Part shown: positions 7,175-14,241 of the stretch, one piece after another
How positions within the stretch are numbered: the first letter of the stretch is position 1
How the letters are laid out: each line of letters opens with the position of its first letter
Assembly (NCBI GenBank): GCA_964555235.1
Contig: CAZKRU010000064.1
Location: 1 to 25,674, forward strand
DNA: 25,674 nt
Reading direction: 5' to 3'
Source of the DNA: CAZKRU01 sp964555235
GTDB lineage: Bacteria; Verrucomicrobiota; Verrucomicrobiia; Methylacidiphilales; CAMAQI01
Notes under the pieces: generated by a model
Told to the model about the DNA's origin: nothing
The model's database searches: none
The model's input: the letters and a program-made list of their open reading frames with translations, nothing else
Made by a program: the position numbers and the translations under genes

Positions 7175-8070
7175 GTTTTTTGCCAGTGGCTTAACACCGC
7201 ATCGACGTTGGGCCACGGATTTCCACGAATGATGATTGCTCCGGGAGGGGCCCAGACCCGAGGATCGGAGTGAGGTCCCCAGATTGCCAGAGTTGGAGTC
7301 TCCACGGATCGAGCAAGGTGAGCGATTCCTGAGTCGTGTCCGAAGTAGCCGCTGGAGCGTTGAAGGATTGCCGCGAGCGTTGGAAGTGGGAGCGACTTTG
7401 CCCAGAGAATCGGAAGCTCCTGAAAGACTCTTTGGAGAGAGTCAGAGGACTCGGCCTCTCCGATGATTCCGACAAATGATTCGATTCCTTCCCGGTAGAG
7501 CTCCTTCAGAAGTTTTTTCCAATTTTCCAACGGCCAGTTTTTGAGAGGACTCCCACTTCCCGGGTGAAAGGCGAGAAATCGGCGCGGAATCGTTTTGAGA
7601 AAAAGGTCTGCTTCACGTTCGTCCTCAGGGAGAAGATGAATCTTTGGAGGAAGCGGTGGAAGTGAAATTCCCAAGGGATGAAGAATTTTTGAAAAGTGGA
7701 GGAAGGCGGGCTCATTCGCGGGATGCGGGGGGTGTCGAAGAATTTTTTTGACCGGACATTCGTGCAGGCGTTGGTGAAAGATTCCCTCCGGATCGGAGAG
7801 GAACGAGAGGATCAAGTCGAACGATTGGAAAAATTGACGATCGATTTCAGGAAGCGGTATCGTGGGATGAAAGAAGGGAATCCATCGAGCGGAATCGAGG
7901 GGATGAACGGCATTCAAATAAGAGCGATGAAGAGCGACTGATGCCGGAATCGGCTGGCCGAGGAGTTCGATCTGCGCATTGGGGAAGGTTTGGCGGAGGA
8001 GAGCAAGGGGTGGAAGGGTGACGATGAAATCACCGAGGGCTCCTCCACGAATCATCAAGATGCGAGTCAC
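7168..8070 (-). CDS. Glycosyltransferase family 9 (heptosyltransferase-type) protein
   Basis: The protein is about 300 residues with the two Rossmann-like halves of GT-B enzymes. It starts ILMIRGGALGDFIVTLPPL, the GT9 opening in which G-x-x-G-D handles the acceptor. The C-terminal half has FHPGSGSPLKNWP, then YFGHDSGIAHLA and WGPHSDPRVWAP, the donor-binding motifs of the ADP-heptose:LPS heptosyltransferase family. A role in lipopolysaccharide core or other surface sugar assembly is likely, but donor and acceptor cannot be read from sequence. GTG 8070 was chosen because it places the conserved strand right at the N-terminus. A TTG at 8106 would add twelve residues. The last seven bases overlap the CysJ-like gene tail to tail. 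No other glycan genes are adjacent. Confidence 0.87.
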   Translation of the reverse strand: MTRILMIRGGALGDFIVTLPPLALLRQTFPNAQIELLGQPIPASVALHRSYLNAVHPLDSARWIPFFHPTIPLPEIDRQFFQSFDLILSFLSDPEGIFHQRLHECPVKKILRHPPHPANEPAFLHFSKILHPLGISLPPLPPKIHLLPEDEREADLFLKTIPRRFLAFHPGSGSPLKNWPLENWKKLLKELYREGIESFVGIIGEAESSDSLQRVFQELPILWAKSLPLPTLAAILQRSSGYFGHDSGIAHLARSVETPTLAIWGPHSDPRVWAPPGAIIIRGNPWPNVDAVLSHWQKTQ

Positions 8071-8171
8071 CCCGAGAGAGTAGACGAAATGAGGGACGGG
8101 GGGCAAAAAGAAACAGGCGGGGGGGAGCTTTTGAGGGCTCCTCCCCGCCTGGGCGAGAGAGGCGCAGTCCG

Positions 8172-8369
8172 TTAGGACGCGTTTTGAAGAGCAGAGCTAA
8201 TTTGCGAGAATTTGCTCTTTACTTGGGTACCGAGGGCCTGGAGGACCACAATGGCAACCACAGCGATAAAGGCCAGAATCAGTGCATATTCCACAAGGGT
8301 TTGGCCTGATTTCTTGGTCTTCAATTGGCGGAGTGCCTCTTTCACTTGAACTTTTAGATTTTTGATCAT
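8172..8369 (-). CDS. flp: Flp/Fap type IVb pilin
   Basis: The 65-residue prepilin has a basic leader (MIKNLKVQVKEALRQLKTKKSG), a cleavage site G22-Q23, and the Flp hallmark Glu-Tyr at mature positions 5 and 6 (QTLVEY). A hydrophobic stretch follows (ALILAFIAVVAIVVLQAL), then a short polar tail. It should be cut by a TadV/CpaA-type peptidase and assembled by a Tad machine into thin adhesive pili. ATG 8369 is preferred because GGGGGTGA stands eight bases before it; an in-frame ATG seven codons earlier lies inside that ribosome-binding region. The gene stands alone, about 10.7 kb from the tadC-tadG operon. Its separate promoter and strong ribosome-binding site fit a major pilin made in large amounts. 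Confidence 0.92.
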   Translation of the reverse strand: MIKNLKVQVKEALRQLKTKKSGQTLVEYALILAFIAVVAIVVLQALGTQVKSKFSQISSALQNAS

Positions 8370-8425
8370 TTTGAACTCACCCCCTTTCATTTTTTGTCAG
8401 AAACTGTCGTAAATTGGTTAATTGA

Positions 8426-8453
8426 ACTATAATCCATCATTAAAAAATAACAA
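8426..8453 (-). promoter_or_regulatory. Candidate sigma-70 promoter of flp
   Basis: On the minus strand TTGTTA (8453-8448) and TATAGT (8431-8426) are 16 bases apart in a markedly AT-rich stretch, about 60 bases before the pilin ATG. The rest of the 8370-8740 gap holds a palindrome at 8588-8644 and no gene that I can see. Confidence 0.45.
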
Positions 8454-8587
8454 CCGAACATAATCCTCACTAATAAAGATAAGATTCCCTAGGGAGGCTT
8501 TTCGTTCACTGAAGTGAAGGAAATCTTATTGAAAATCGCGATGAGGAGTGATTCGAACTTGGAAATGCTTCGGATTCGGTTGAATTC

Positions 8588-8644
8588 TGCCACAAAAAGC
8601 ACAAAAGCCACACAACCTTTGTGCATTCTGTGCTTTTTGTGGCA
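8588..8644. repeat. Palindrome with TGCCACAAAAAGCACA arms
   Basis: Perfect 16-bp arms lie at 8588-8603 (TGCCACAAAAAGCACA) and 8629-8644 (TGTGCTTTTTGTGGCA). The 25-base loop between them contains weaker complementary words (CACACAACC, TTTGTGCATT). It lies between the divergent flp and FIST genes, about 100 bases before the FIST start. Its wording differs from the CGCGCAGAGA family. Confidence 0.8.
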
Positions 8645-8740
8645 GGAAAATTTTCATCTCCTACTGCCACCAGCAATGATCACCAACAAAATCGACTTCC
8701 CCCTCGACGCCGGGCGGAGCTGCGTTATATTGATGGAATC

Positions 8741-9943
8741 ATGAGTTTTGGTGCCGTCAGTCGGTTGGTGAGTGGAGTCTTTGATGAATCGCGAATTCAG
8801 CAAACGGCTGTGATGATGCGTGAAGAGTTAGGGCAGCCCCCGACCCTCGGATTTATCTTTGCCTCTCCGGATTACATGAGTCACATGGAGGATCTTCTCG
8901 AGGTGGTTCGGCTTCATGCGAGGGTCCCGACGTTGGTCGGTTGTAGTGCGATCGGATTGATTGGTCGAAATTGTGAAAGCGAAGCGGAGTCCGGTTTTTC
9001 GCTTTTGCTCTTGTCGCTTCCCGGGGTTCAAGTGAAGGCGGTACCCATTCCGGAGGGGAATTTGCAAGAGGTGGCGTCCCCCGAGGAAATTTGGGAGGAA
9101 ACCGGGCTTCGGGCAGAGAAGGCGCGGGGATGGATTGTTTTGGCGGATCCTTTTCAGATTGCCATCGAGTCATGGCTCCAACAGTGGAATTTGGCTTATC
9201 CCGGAATCCCGATTATTGGGGCGCTCTCGAGTGGGATTCCTCACCAGACGAAAACCTGGGTTTATCTAAATGATCATCTGGTCGAGGGCGGTGTTGCACT
9301 TGGGTTCTCCGGTCCGATCGAAATCACGACGCTGGTATCGCAAGGATGTCGTCCGATTGGGGATCCGATGACGGTGACTCGCGTGGAGGAAAACGTCCTT
9401 TATGGTTTGGGAACGCGTCCCGCTCTGGAGGTGTTGAACGGCGCGTTTAATTCGCTTTCAAAAGGGGAGAAGGAAAAGGCGCAGGGACAGATTTTTGCCG
9501 GGCTTGCGGTGAATGAATATGTCGACGATTTTCAGCAGGGAAATTTTCTCGTTCGAAATATCTTTGGTGCGGATCCTCAGACGGGAGCCGTCGCCATTGG
9601 TGGATTTCCGCGTTTGGGGCAGACCTTGCAGTACCAATTACGGGATGCTTCGGCGGCATCGGAGGATCTGACAGGAATCCTTCAACGCGCTCAAAAGAAG
9701 ATGGTACGCCGTCCTGCCATTGCGGCGCTTCTCTTTAGTTGTACGGGGCGGGGGCGGGGCTTATTTGGAGCACAACATCATGATGCTCAAGCGTTGGACG
9801 AATTTTTCCCTGAGGTTCCCGTTGCCGGATTTTTTGCCAATGGCGAGATCGGGCCGATTGGGGATTTGAGTTATGTTCACGGATACTCGGCGGCCATCGC
9901 CTTTTTCCGTGAGCGAAAAACTACGTCTTCTGCTCCTTCTTAA
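8741..9943 (+). CDS. FIST N- and C-domain protein, probable small-ligand sensor
   Basis: The 400-residue soluble protein has a FIST N-terminal domain (about 20-200, with VGCSAIGLIG at the family's G-C-S-x-x-G position) and a FIST C-terminal domain (about 215-385). The latter ends in the typical VAGFFANGEIGPIG...HGYSAAIAF segment. FIST domains occur alone or joined to kinases, GGDEF or chemotaxis domains, and are thought to bind small metabolites such as amino acids. No output domain is attached here, so signalling would need a partner. I chose ATG 8741, giving the usual N-terminus MSFGAVSRLVSG; upstream the frame is open only through the palindrome at 8588-8644. The ribosome-binding site is weak (GGA seven bases upstream). 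It overlaps the rhomboid-like gene by 23 bases, tail to tail. Confidence 0.87.
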   Translation: MSFGAVSRLVSGVFDESRIQQTAVMMREELGQPPTLGFIFASPDYMSHMEDLLEVVRLHARVPTLVGCSAIGLIGRNCESEAESGFSLLLLSLPGVQVKAVPIPEGNLQEVASPEEIWEETGLRAEKARGWIVLADPFQIAIESWLQQWNLAYPGIPIIGALSSGIPHQTKTWVYLNDHLVEGGVALGFSGPIEITTLVSQGCRPIGDPMTVTRVEENVLYGLGTRPALEVLNGAFNSLSKGEKEKAQGQIFAGLAVNEYVDDFQQGNFLVRNIFGADPQTGAVAIGGFPRLGQTLQYQLRDASAASEDLTGILQRAQKKMVRRPAIAALLFSCTGRGRGLFGAQHHDAQALDEFFPEVPVAGFFANGEIGPIGDLSYVHGYSAAIAFFRERKTTSSAPS

Positions 9944-10751
9944 GCAGTTCCAGTCGCGCTTTTTCCAGTGCATCTCGCTCCGAACTGCTCAGGCTTTTAA
10001 TTCCGGATTTCGAGATTTTCTCTAAAATGGAGTCGATACTTTCATCCACCGCGGTTTCTTCAGGAGCGTTCAATGCGGGAGGAGTGGTTTTATTTCGAAG
10101 CTTTTCCACCAATTCCTGTACCGGGTGTGTTCCTTCGACAAACCAGCGGGCGCCTTGGTAGGCGAGTGAACAGCTAACGATTAGACTGACCATTCCAGGC
10201 CAGTCATTCGCGGCGATCGCGCTCAAGGCAAAGAGAGCAAAGACGATCAGAGTCAGCCATTTGAGTTGGAGCCCCGCTCTGAAAAAGAATATTTCGTCAT
10301 TCGGCTCAATCGTGGCGCAGGCGACCATTAGGGCAAAGTGTAAGTAAAGTGCTCCATTTAAGGATACGGAGATCCAAGGAGTTGCGATGGTTAAAATCAG
10401 AGCGGGAAGAATCGCGAGAGAGATGTAAAAAAAAAGGAACGAGTTTCTTCCTAAATACTGTTCGAGGGTTTTTCCGAATTGAAAAAGAATGATCATCCCC
10501 CAAAGAAAATTCAAATCAGGAAAGTGGACCAGGGGATAAGTGAAGAGTTTCCAGAGGTGATATCGGTGAAAGACATCTGAATTGAAAAAAGATAATGCCT
10601 TAATCCACTCCGGGTGATGGAATCCCTGAAGAAGACTGAGGGCGATGGTGGAAGCTGAATGCAATACGATCAGGAAGACCGTGGCAAAGACGGGATGCCC
10701 ACGAAAGTGAAAGACCGGACGGTGTTCTTCGGAATAGGGCATCCACGCCAT
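9921..10751 (-). CDS. Rhomboid-fold membrane protein, probably catalytically dead, with C-terminal DUF6576-like helical tail
   Basis: The 276-residue protein has about six membrane segments, preceded by a cytosolic N-terminus. The loop segment HRYHLWKLFTYPLVHFPDLNFLWGM resembles the W-R-L-x-T-Y-x-F-x-H loop of rhomboids. At the active-site position, however, SLNGA (130-134) replaces G-x-S-G-A, and the last membrane helix (GMVSLIVSCSLAYQG) lacks the catalytic His. It is therefore probably a pseudoprotease that binds but does not cut membrane helices. The tail (ESIDSILEKISKSGIKSL, then a SSSERDALEKA segment) matches the D-x-I-L-D-K-I-x-x-x-G-x-x-S-L-T-x-x-E-R pattern seen after many bacterial rhomboids. 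AAGG lies ten bases before the ATG. It is divergent from the 706-residue protein gene. Confidence 0.82.
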   Translation of the reverse strand: MAWMPYSEEHRPVFHFRGHPVFATVFLIVLHSASTIALSLLQGFHHPEWIKALSFFNSDVFHRYHLWKLFTYPLVHFPDLNFLWGMIILFQFGKTLEQYLGRNSFLFFYISLAILPALILTIATPWISVSLNGALYLHFALMVACATIEPNDEIFFFRAGLQLKWLTLIVFALFALSAIAANDWPGMVSLIVSCSLAYQGARWFVEGTHPVQELVEKLRNKTTPPALNAPEETAVDESIDSILEKISKSGIKSLSSSERDALEKARLELLKKEQKT

Positions 10752-10829
10752 AATTAGTACCTTAACGAATTTATCCCAGGATCCAATTTATTTTTAAAGT
10801 TAAATTTGGAGAGAAAATTTGGATTCCAT

Positions 10830-10858
10830 TTGTATTGCTTAGAAAACTTCGATAGATT
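10830..10858 (+). promoter_or_regulatory. Candidate sigma-70 promoter of the 706-residue protein gene
   Basis: TTGTAT (10830-10835) and TAGATT (10853-10858) are exactly 17 bases apart, within an AT-rich divergent intergenic region. Transcription would start about 25 bases before the ATG at 10891. A run of nine C (10880-10888) fills most of the space normally used for ribosome binding. Confidence 0.5.
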
Positions 10859-10890
10859 TCGGGCGAAGTAGATATCTATCCCCCCCCCTC

Positions 10891-13011
10891 ATGTCGCCCA
10901 TTCTTCTTTCTACCCTCACGGCAGCGCTGGAAGCGGTTCAGCTTGAAAACACGAAGGCGAGTTCTACTTGGACGCCGCAGGATCACTCACAGTGGGATCG
11001 CTCTTTACAGTCGCTGATTCATCGGATGAAGGAGTTTTGGTTGATTCTTTGCGAGAAGAAGGAGTTTGCCACCAATGATGCTCAGATTGAGTTTTTAGTC
11101 TTTTTTGGCATTTCTCATTTTTTGCGGGAGCGAGTTGGGAAGGTGCGGCTGGAGACGGTTCGTCCCTTATGGGAGGTGTTGGATCAACAGGTGCTTCAGT
11201 TTTCCCATCAGAATCATTTAATCAGTGTCAGCGAGGCGTCCATGAAACTCCAGGGATTTTTGGATGCATTGGAGCCTTATATCGCCGTGACGGAGCCACT
11301 TCTGAAGAGTCCACAGCAATGGAATTTTCAGTGGAATCCTCGTGAGAACTGGGATCAAAAGATCGGAGTGATGGACCAGGTTTTGCAGCGCTACAAAAAG
11401 GAATGCAGCGAAGGGGTTAATTTTCTCATGCATTATAAGGAGACCCATGTGGTGCAAAAGCCAAGCTGGCCTTGGACAACTGAGGCGCTGGGGGTTCTGC
11501 TGCGTTTAGGGGTTCTGTTGAGAGGGACGGGAACGTTTCGAATTTCCGATCTGGCTGCCACGGCGGCACTTCTTCACCTTCCAGATAAGCAAATTCTTCC
11601 TCTACAAAGCAAGCTGGCGCAAGCGCAGAAATCCCTCTCCGACCTTCAGCTTCGGAATATTTCCTATCAACAAGTCATCACCCGCGCCGCAGCTCTGGCT
11701 GTGGAAGGGAACTTTATTCAAGCGGAGACTGCTCTGCGTGAAATTCCTCCCACATTTCGAGAAGAGGATCAGACACCCGTTTTGGATCAAATCGAGCGTT
11801 TTCGGCAGTCGATCGCGATTCAAGAGGGACTTCGTCAACGTGTCCAATCGCGAGACTTGCAGAAGTTGAAGTGGTCGGAAATTCAGACGACTTGTCACAA
11901 TTTCAGAGGGGAGATTAAGGAGAAAGGGTGGATATCGTCGGAGTATGATAATTTGGCAAGCCGCCAACTCGAATATATTGAGCAGGGGATTCGCGCTCAT
12001 AAGACCCGGGTCGCTTCTAAAATCATTGGAGTGCTGGCGGTGATGGTCGCGGTAGGGTTGGGGATTCGTTTTTTGGTGCTTTCGAATTCAGGACCGGAAA
12101 TTCACTGGTATCCCATGCAGGTGCAAGTTCAACAAGATGGGGTCAACTACTCGATTTATAATTCAAATGGGAAAAAAGTCTTGGAGGAGACGACGGCCAG
12201 TGGTCCGTTCCGGACTCAGGAAAGTGGGGTTTACTTTGTCTATTTCCAAAGGGGAACCCGATCGGCCTTAAAACGCGTTCTCCTGCGGGATGAGGATAAA
12301 TCCATTCGGGTGAGCTCGGATCAGGCTTTTTCAGAGCCATACTTGAAGATCATCTTGCTGGATGCGACGCAACGCTATCGGTTGGGGCCTGAAGAAGGAA
12401 CGTTGGTGATTGATGGAGTGCCGATGAATCTACCGATGGAGGGGTGTCATCTGGAAATTGGTTCCCACGATTTTTCCCTCCGTCAAAGTGGCCAGCCGGA
12501 TCACCGGATCCCTCGAATGGTGAAGCAGAAGGAGGAGACCTTCACTCTTGTCTCCCCGTGGAGGGCTGTGACCTTTGAGACGAATGTGCGGGACTTGCGG
12601 GTTTCGATCAATAATGGAAACCTCCGTCGTCTCCCCGCGCGGCTTTTTCTTCCGGTCGGGAAGCATGCCATGATTATTTCAGATGGACGAAGTGACATTC
12701 GCGATAGTCGTTATGTGGATGTTCCACTGGAACCCGAGGTGCATCTCTCGTTGAAAGTCCCCTCGGGACAGCTTCAATTGAATATTGCCCCGCGGAATCC
12801 GGGCATTCAGGTCGTCGTGAATCAGGAGGAATTTTCGCTTCAGGAGTTGCCTTGGCGCCTTTCCGGAGGAGAACATCAGATTCGGGTGAATTATCGTGGA
12901 AAAACCCTTTACTCGGGGAAGGTCGAAATTCCCGTCGATGAATCCGTTGAGAAAACGATTGAAATTTCCCGTTCCGAGGGGGGAGCGTATCGAGCGAAGA
13001 TGTTGGAGTAA
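10891..13011 (+). CDS. Unrecognised single-pass membrane protein with C-terminal PEGA-like repeats
   Basis: I do not recognise a named family. The 706-residue protein has a long helical, soluble N-terminal part (1-370) without a signal peptide. It includes a likely coiled-coil or TPR-like region (about 240-320, e.g. QSKLAQAQKSLSDLQLR and AVEGNFIQAETALREIPP). One membrane helix follows (374-397, IIGVLAVMVAVGLGIRFLVL), with KTR on its inner side. After that comes an outer, beta-rich region (400-706) containing repeats with the look of PEGA domains, such as QVVVNQEEFSLQELPWRLSG, then a GEHQIRVNYRGKTLY segment. The N-terminus should be cytosolic and the C-terminus periplasmic. A scaffold or envelope-sensing role would fit, but this is inference. 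No Shine-Dalgarno is seen; a C9 tract directly precedes the ATG. Confidence 0.85.
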   Translation: MSPILLSTLTAALEAVQLENTKASSTWTPQDHSQWDRSLQSLIHRMKEFWLILCEKKEFATNDAQIEFLVFFGISHFLRERVGKVRLETVRPLWEVLDQQVLQFSHQNHLISVSEASMKLQGFLDALEPYIAVTEPLLKSPQQWNFQWNPRENWDQKIGVMDQVLQRYKKECSEGVNFLMHYKETHVVQKPSWPWTTEALGVLLRLGVLLRGTGTFRISDLAATAALLHLPDKQILPLQSKLAQAQKSLSDLQLRNISYQQVITRAAALAVEGNFIQAETALREIPPTFREEDQTPVLDQIERFRQSIAIQEGLRQRVQSRDLQKLKWSEIQTTCHNFRGEIKEKGWISSEYDNLASRQLEYIEQGIRAHKTRVASKIIGVLAVMVAVGLGIRFLVLSNSGPEIHWYPMQVQVQQDGVNYSIYNSNGKKVLEETTASGPFRTQESGVYFVYFQRGTRSALKRVLLRDEDKSIRVSSDQAFSEPYLKIILLDATQRYRLGPEEGTLVIDGVPMNLPMEGCHLEIGSHDFSLRQSGQPDHRIPRMVKQKEETFTLVSPWRAVTFETNVRDLRVSINNGNLRRLPARLFLPVGKHAMIISDGRSDIRDSRYVDVPLEPEVHLSLKVPSGQLQLNIAPRNPGIQVVVNQEEFSLQELPWRLSGGEHQIRVNYRGKTLYSGKVEIPVDESVEKTIEISRSEGGAYRAKMLE

Positions 13012-13036
13012 TCAAATCCGGTGGTTCTGACTGAGA

Positions 13037-13226
13037 TTGGTAGGGCGACTTCTCCGAAGGTGCCGCCTCCGCCCGGGTCGCTCGCGTGACGACAGGTCCA
13101 AACGATTAAAGGAGACGTTCCCGACGAGCGTTTTTTCACGGACTCGATCCAGTGCTCTGGCAAATCGCTGAGCGACGTTGTTGGGCAACCCATTGCACGG
13201 CGCCCTCGGAGGGGTCTCCCTACCAA
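13037..13226. mobile_element. MITE-like 190-bp element with 29-bp imperfect terminal inverted repeats
   Basis: The left end (13037-13065, TTGGTAGGGCGACTTCTCCG...) and the right end (13198-13226, ...CTCCCTACCAA) are inverted copies agreeing at 24 of 29 positions. The interior has no open frame of note. It contains TTTTCACGGACTCGATCCA (13133-13151), which recurs in the palindromic element at 18487-18599. No flanking target duplication is obvious. It fills the gap between the 706-residue protein gene and pyrB. It could be a non-autonomous mobile element, or a chromosomal palindromic repeat of another origin. Confidence 0.6.
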
Positions 13227-13259
13227 AAATGGAAGAAATGGTTTGCTTAAAACCGATAT

Positions 13260-13287
13260 TTGCATTCTTTCAAAGAGTCGCTATAAA
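13260..13287 (+). promoter_or_regulatory. Candidate promoter of the pyrBC operon, giving a nearly leaderless transcript
   Basis: TTGCAT (13260-13265) and TATAAA (13282-13287) are 16 bases apart. A start about seven bases after the -10 box falls at about 13294, only a few bases before the pyrB ATG at 13297. No Shine-Dalgarno is present before that ATG, which fits leaderless translation. Confidence 0.55.
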
Positions 13288-13296
13288 TCACGGGCA

Positions 13297-14241
13297 ATGG
13301 GTATCTGGACGCGTAAAGATTTGGTTTCTCTCCGGGAGTTGAGTCCGGAGGAGATCGAATTGATTTTAGATACGGCACGCGCGTTTAAAGAGGTTTTGAA
13401 TCGCCCGATCAAAAAAGTTCCCTCGCTTCGCGGCAAGACCGTAGCGAATCTTTTTATTGAGCCAAGTACCCGGACGCGGATTTCCTTTGATCTTGCCGCC
13501 AAACGGTTGAGTGCCGATGTCGTGGCGATGGAGAGTGAGTCGAGTTCCTTTAAAAAAGGGGAAACGTTGAAGGATACCGCTCTGAATCTTCAGGCGATGA
13601 GTATCGACTATATTATCTTGAGACATTCCGCGGCGGGAGCGGCGCAGTTTCTGGCCGAAAGACTTCATGCGCATGTCATCAACGCGGGAGACGGTTCTCA
13701 CGAGCATCCGACGCAGGGACTTTTGGATGCTTTCACGATCCGCGAGCGCAGAGGAACGTTGAAGGGGTTGAAAGTGGTCATCTGCGGCGATATTCTTTTC
13801 AGTCGGGTGGCGCGATCTAATATCTGGGCATTGACCAAATGCGGAGCCGAGGTGACGTTGGTTGGGCCAAGAACCTTGGTGCCTCATCAATTTCTCGATC
13901 TTGGCGTCAAAGTTTGTCACCGGTTTGATGACGTGCTTCAGGAGGCGGATGTCATTATGCTTCTCCGAATTCAACACGAACGGCAACGTCAGGTGATGTT
14001 TCCTTCCATTGGTGAATACATTTCCCTTTTTGGATTAACTCAGAAGCGTTTTAAAATGTGTCGTCCGGATGTATTGATTATGCATCCAGGTCCGATTAAC
14101 CGGGGAGTCGAAGTGGCAAGTGAATTGGCGGACGGTCTCAATTCGGTGATTTTGGAGCAGGTGACCAATGGAATTGCGATCCGCATGGCCGTTCTTTATT
14201 TGCTCGGCGGGGGACATGGACCGGAAGGAGTAACGAAATGA
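13297..14241 (+). CDS. pyrB: Aspartate carbamoyltransferase catalytic subunit
   Basis: The 314-residue protein has the usual length. It carries the carbamoyl-phosphate loop EPSTRTRISF (55-64), the SSSFKKGET segment (82-91) that reaches across the trimer interface, and HEHPTQGLLD (135-144). The aspartate-binding half contains HPGPINRGVE. It condenses carbamoyl phosphate with aspartate in the second step of UMP synthesis in the cytosol. ATG 13297 is chosen because homologues begin with a short W-x-x-K-D-L-x-S-L helix. The frame is open 18 codons further, but only through the promoter. The stop overlaps the pyrC start by four bases (ATGA). No regulatory subunit gene (pyrI) is nearby. Confidence 0.95.
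   Translation: MGIWTRKDLVSLRELSPEEIELILDTARAFKEVLNRPIKKVPSLRGKTVANLFIEPSTRTRISFDLAAKRLSADVVAMESESSSFKKGETLKDTALNLQAMSIDYIILRHSAAGAAQFLAERLHAHVINAGDGSHEHPTQGLLDAFTIRERRGTLKGLKVVICGDILFSRVARSNIWALTKCGAEVTLVGPRTLVPHQFLDLGVKVCHRFDDVLQEADVIMLLRIQHERQRQVMFPSIGEYISLFGLTQKRFKMCRPDVLIMHPGPINRGVEVASELADGLNSVILEQVTNGIAIRMAVLYLLGGGHGPEGVTK

Noticed and set aside
8621..8740. 40-codon N-terminal extension of the FIST protein
   Set aside because: It begins within the TGCCACAAAAAGCACA palindrome and does not resemble FIST N-termini; ATG 8741 gives the usual start.
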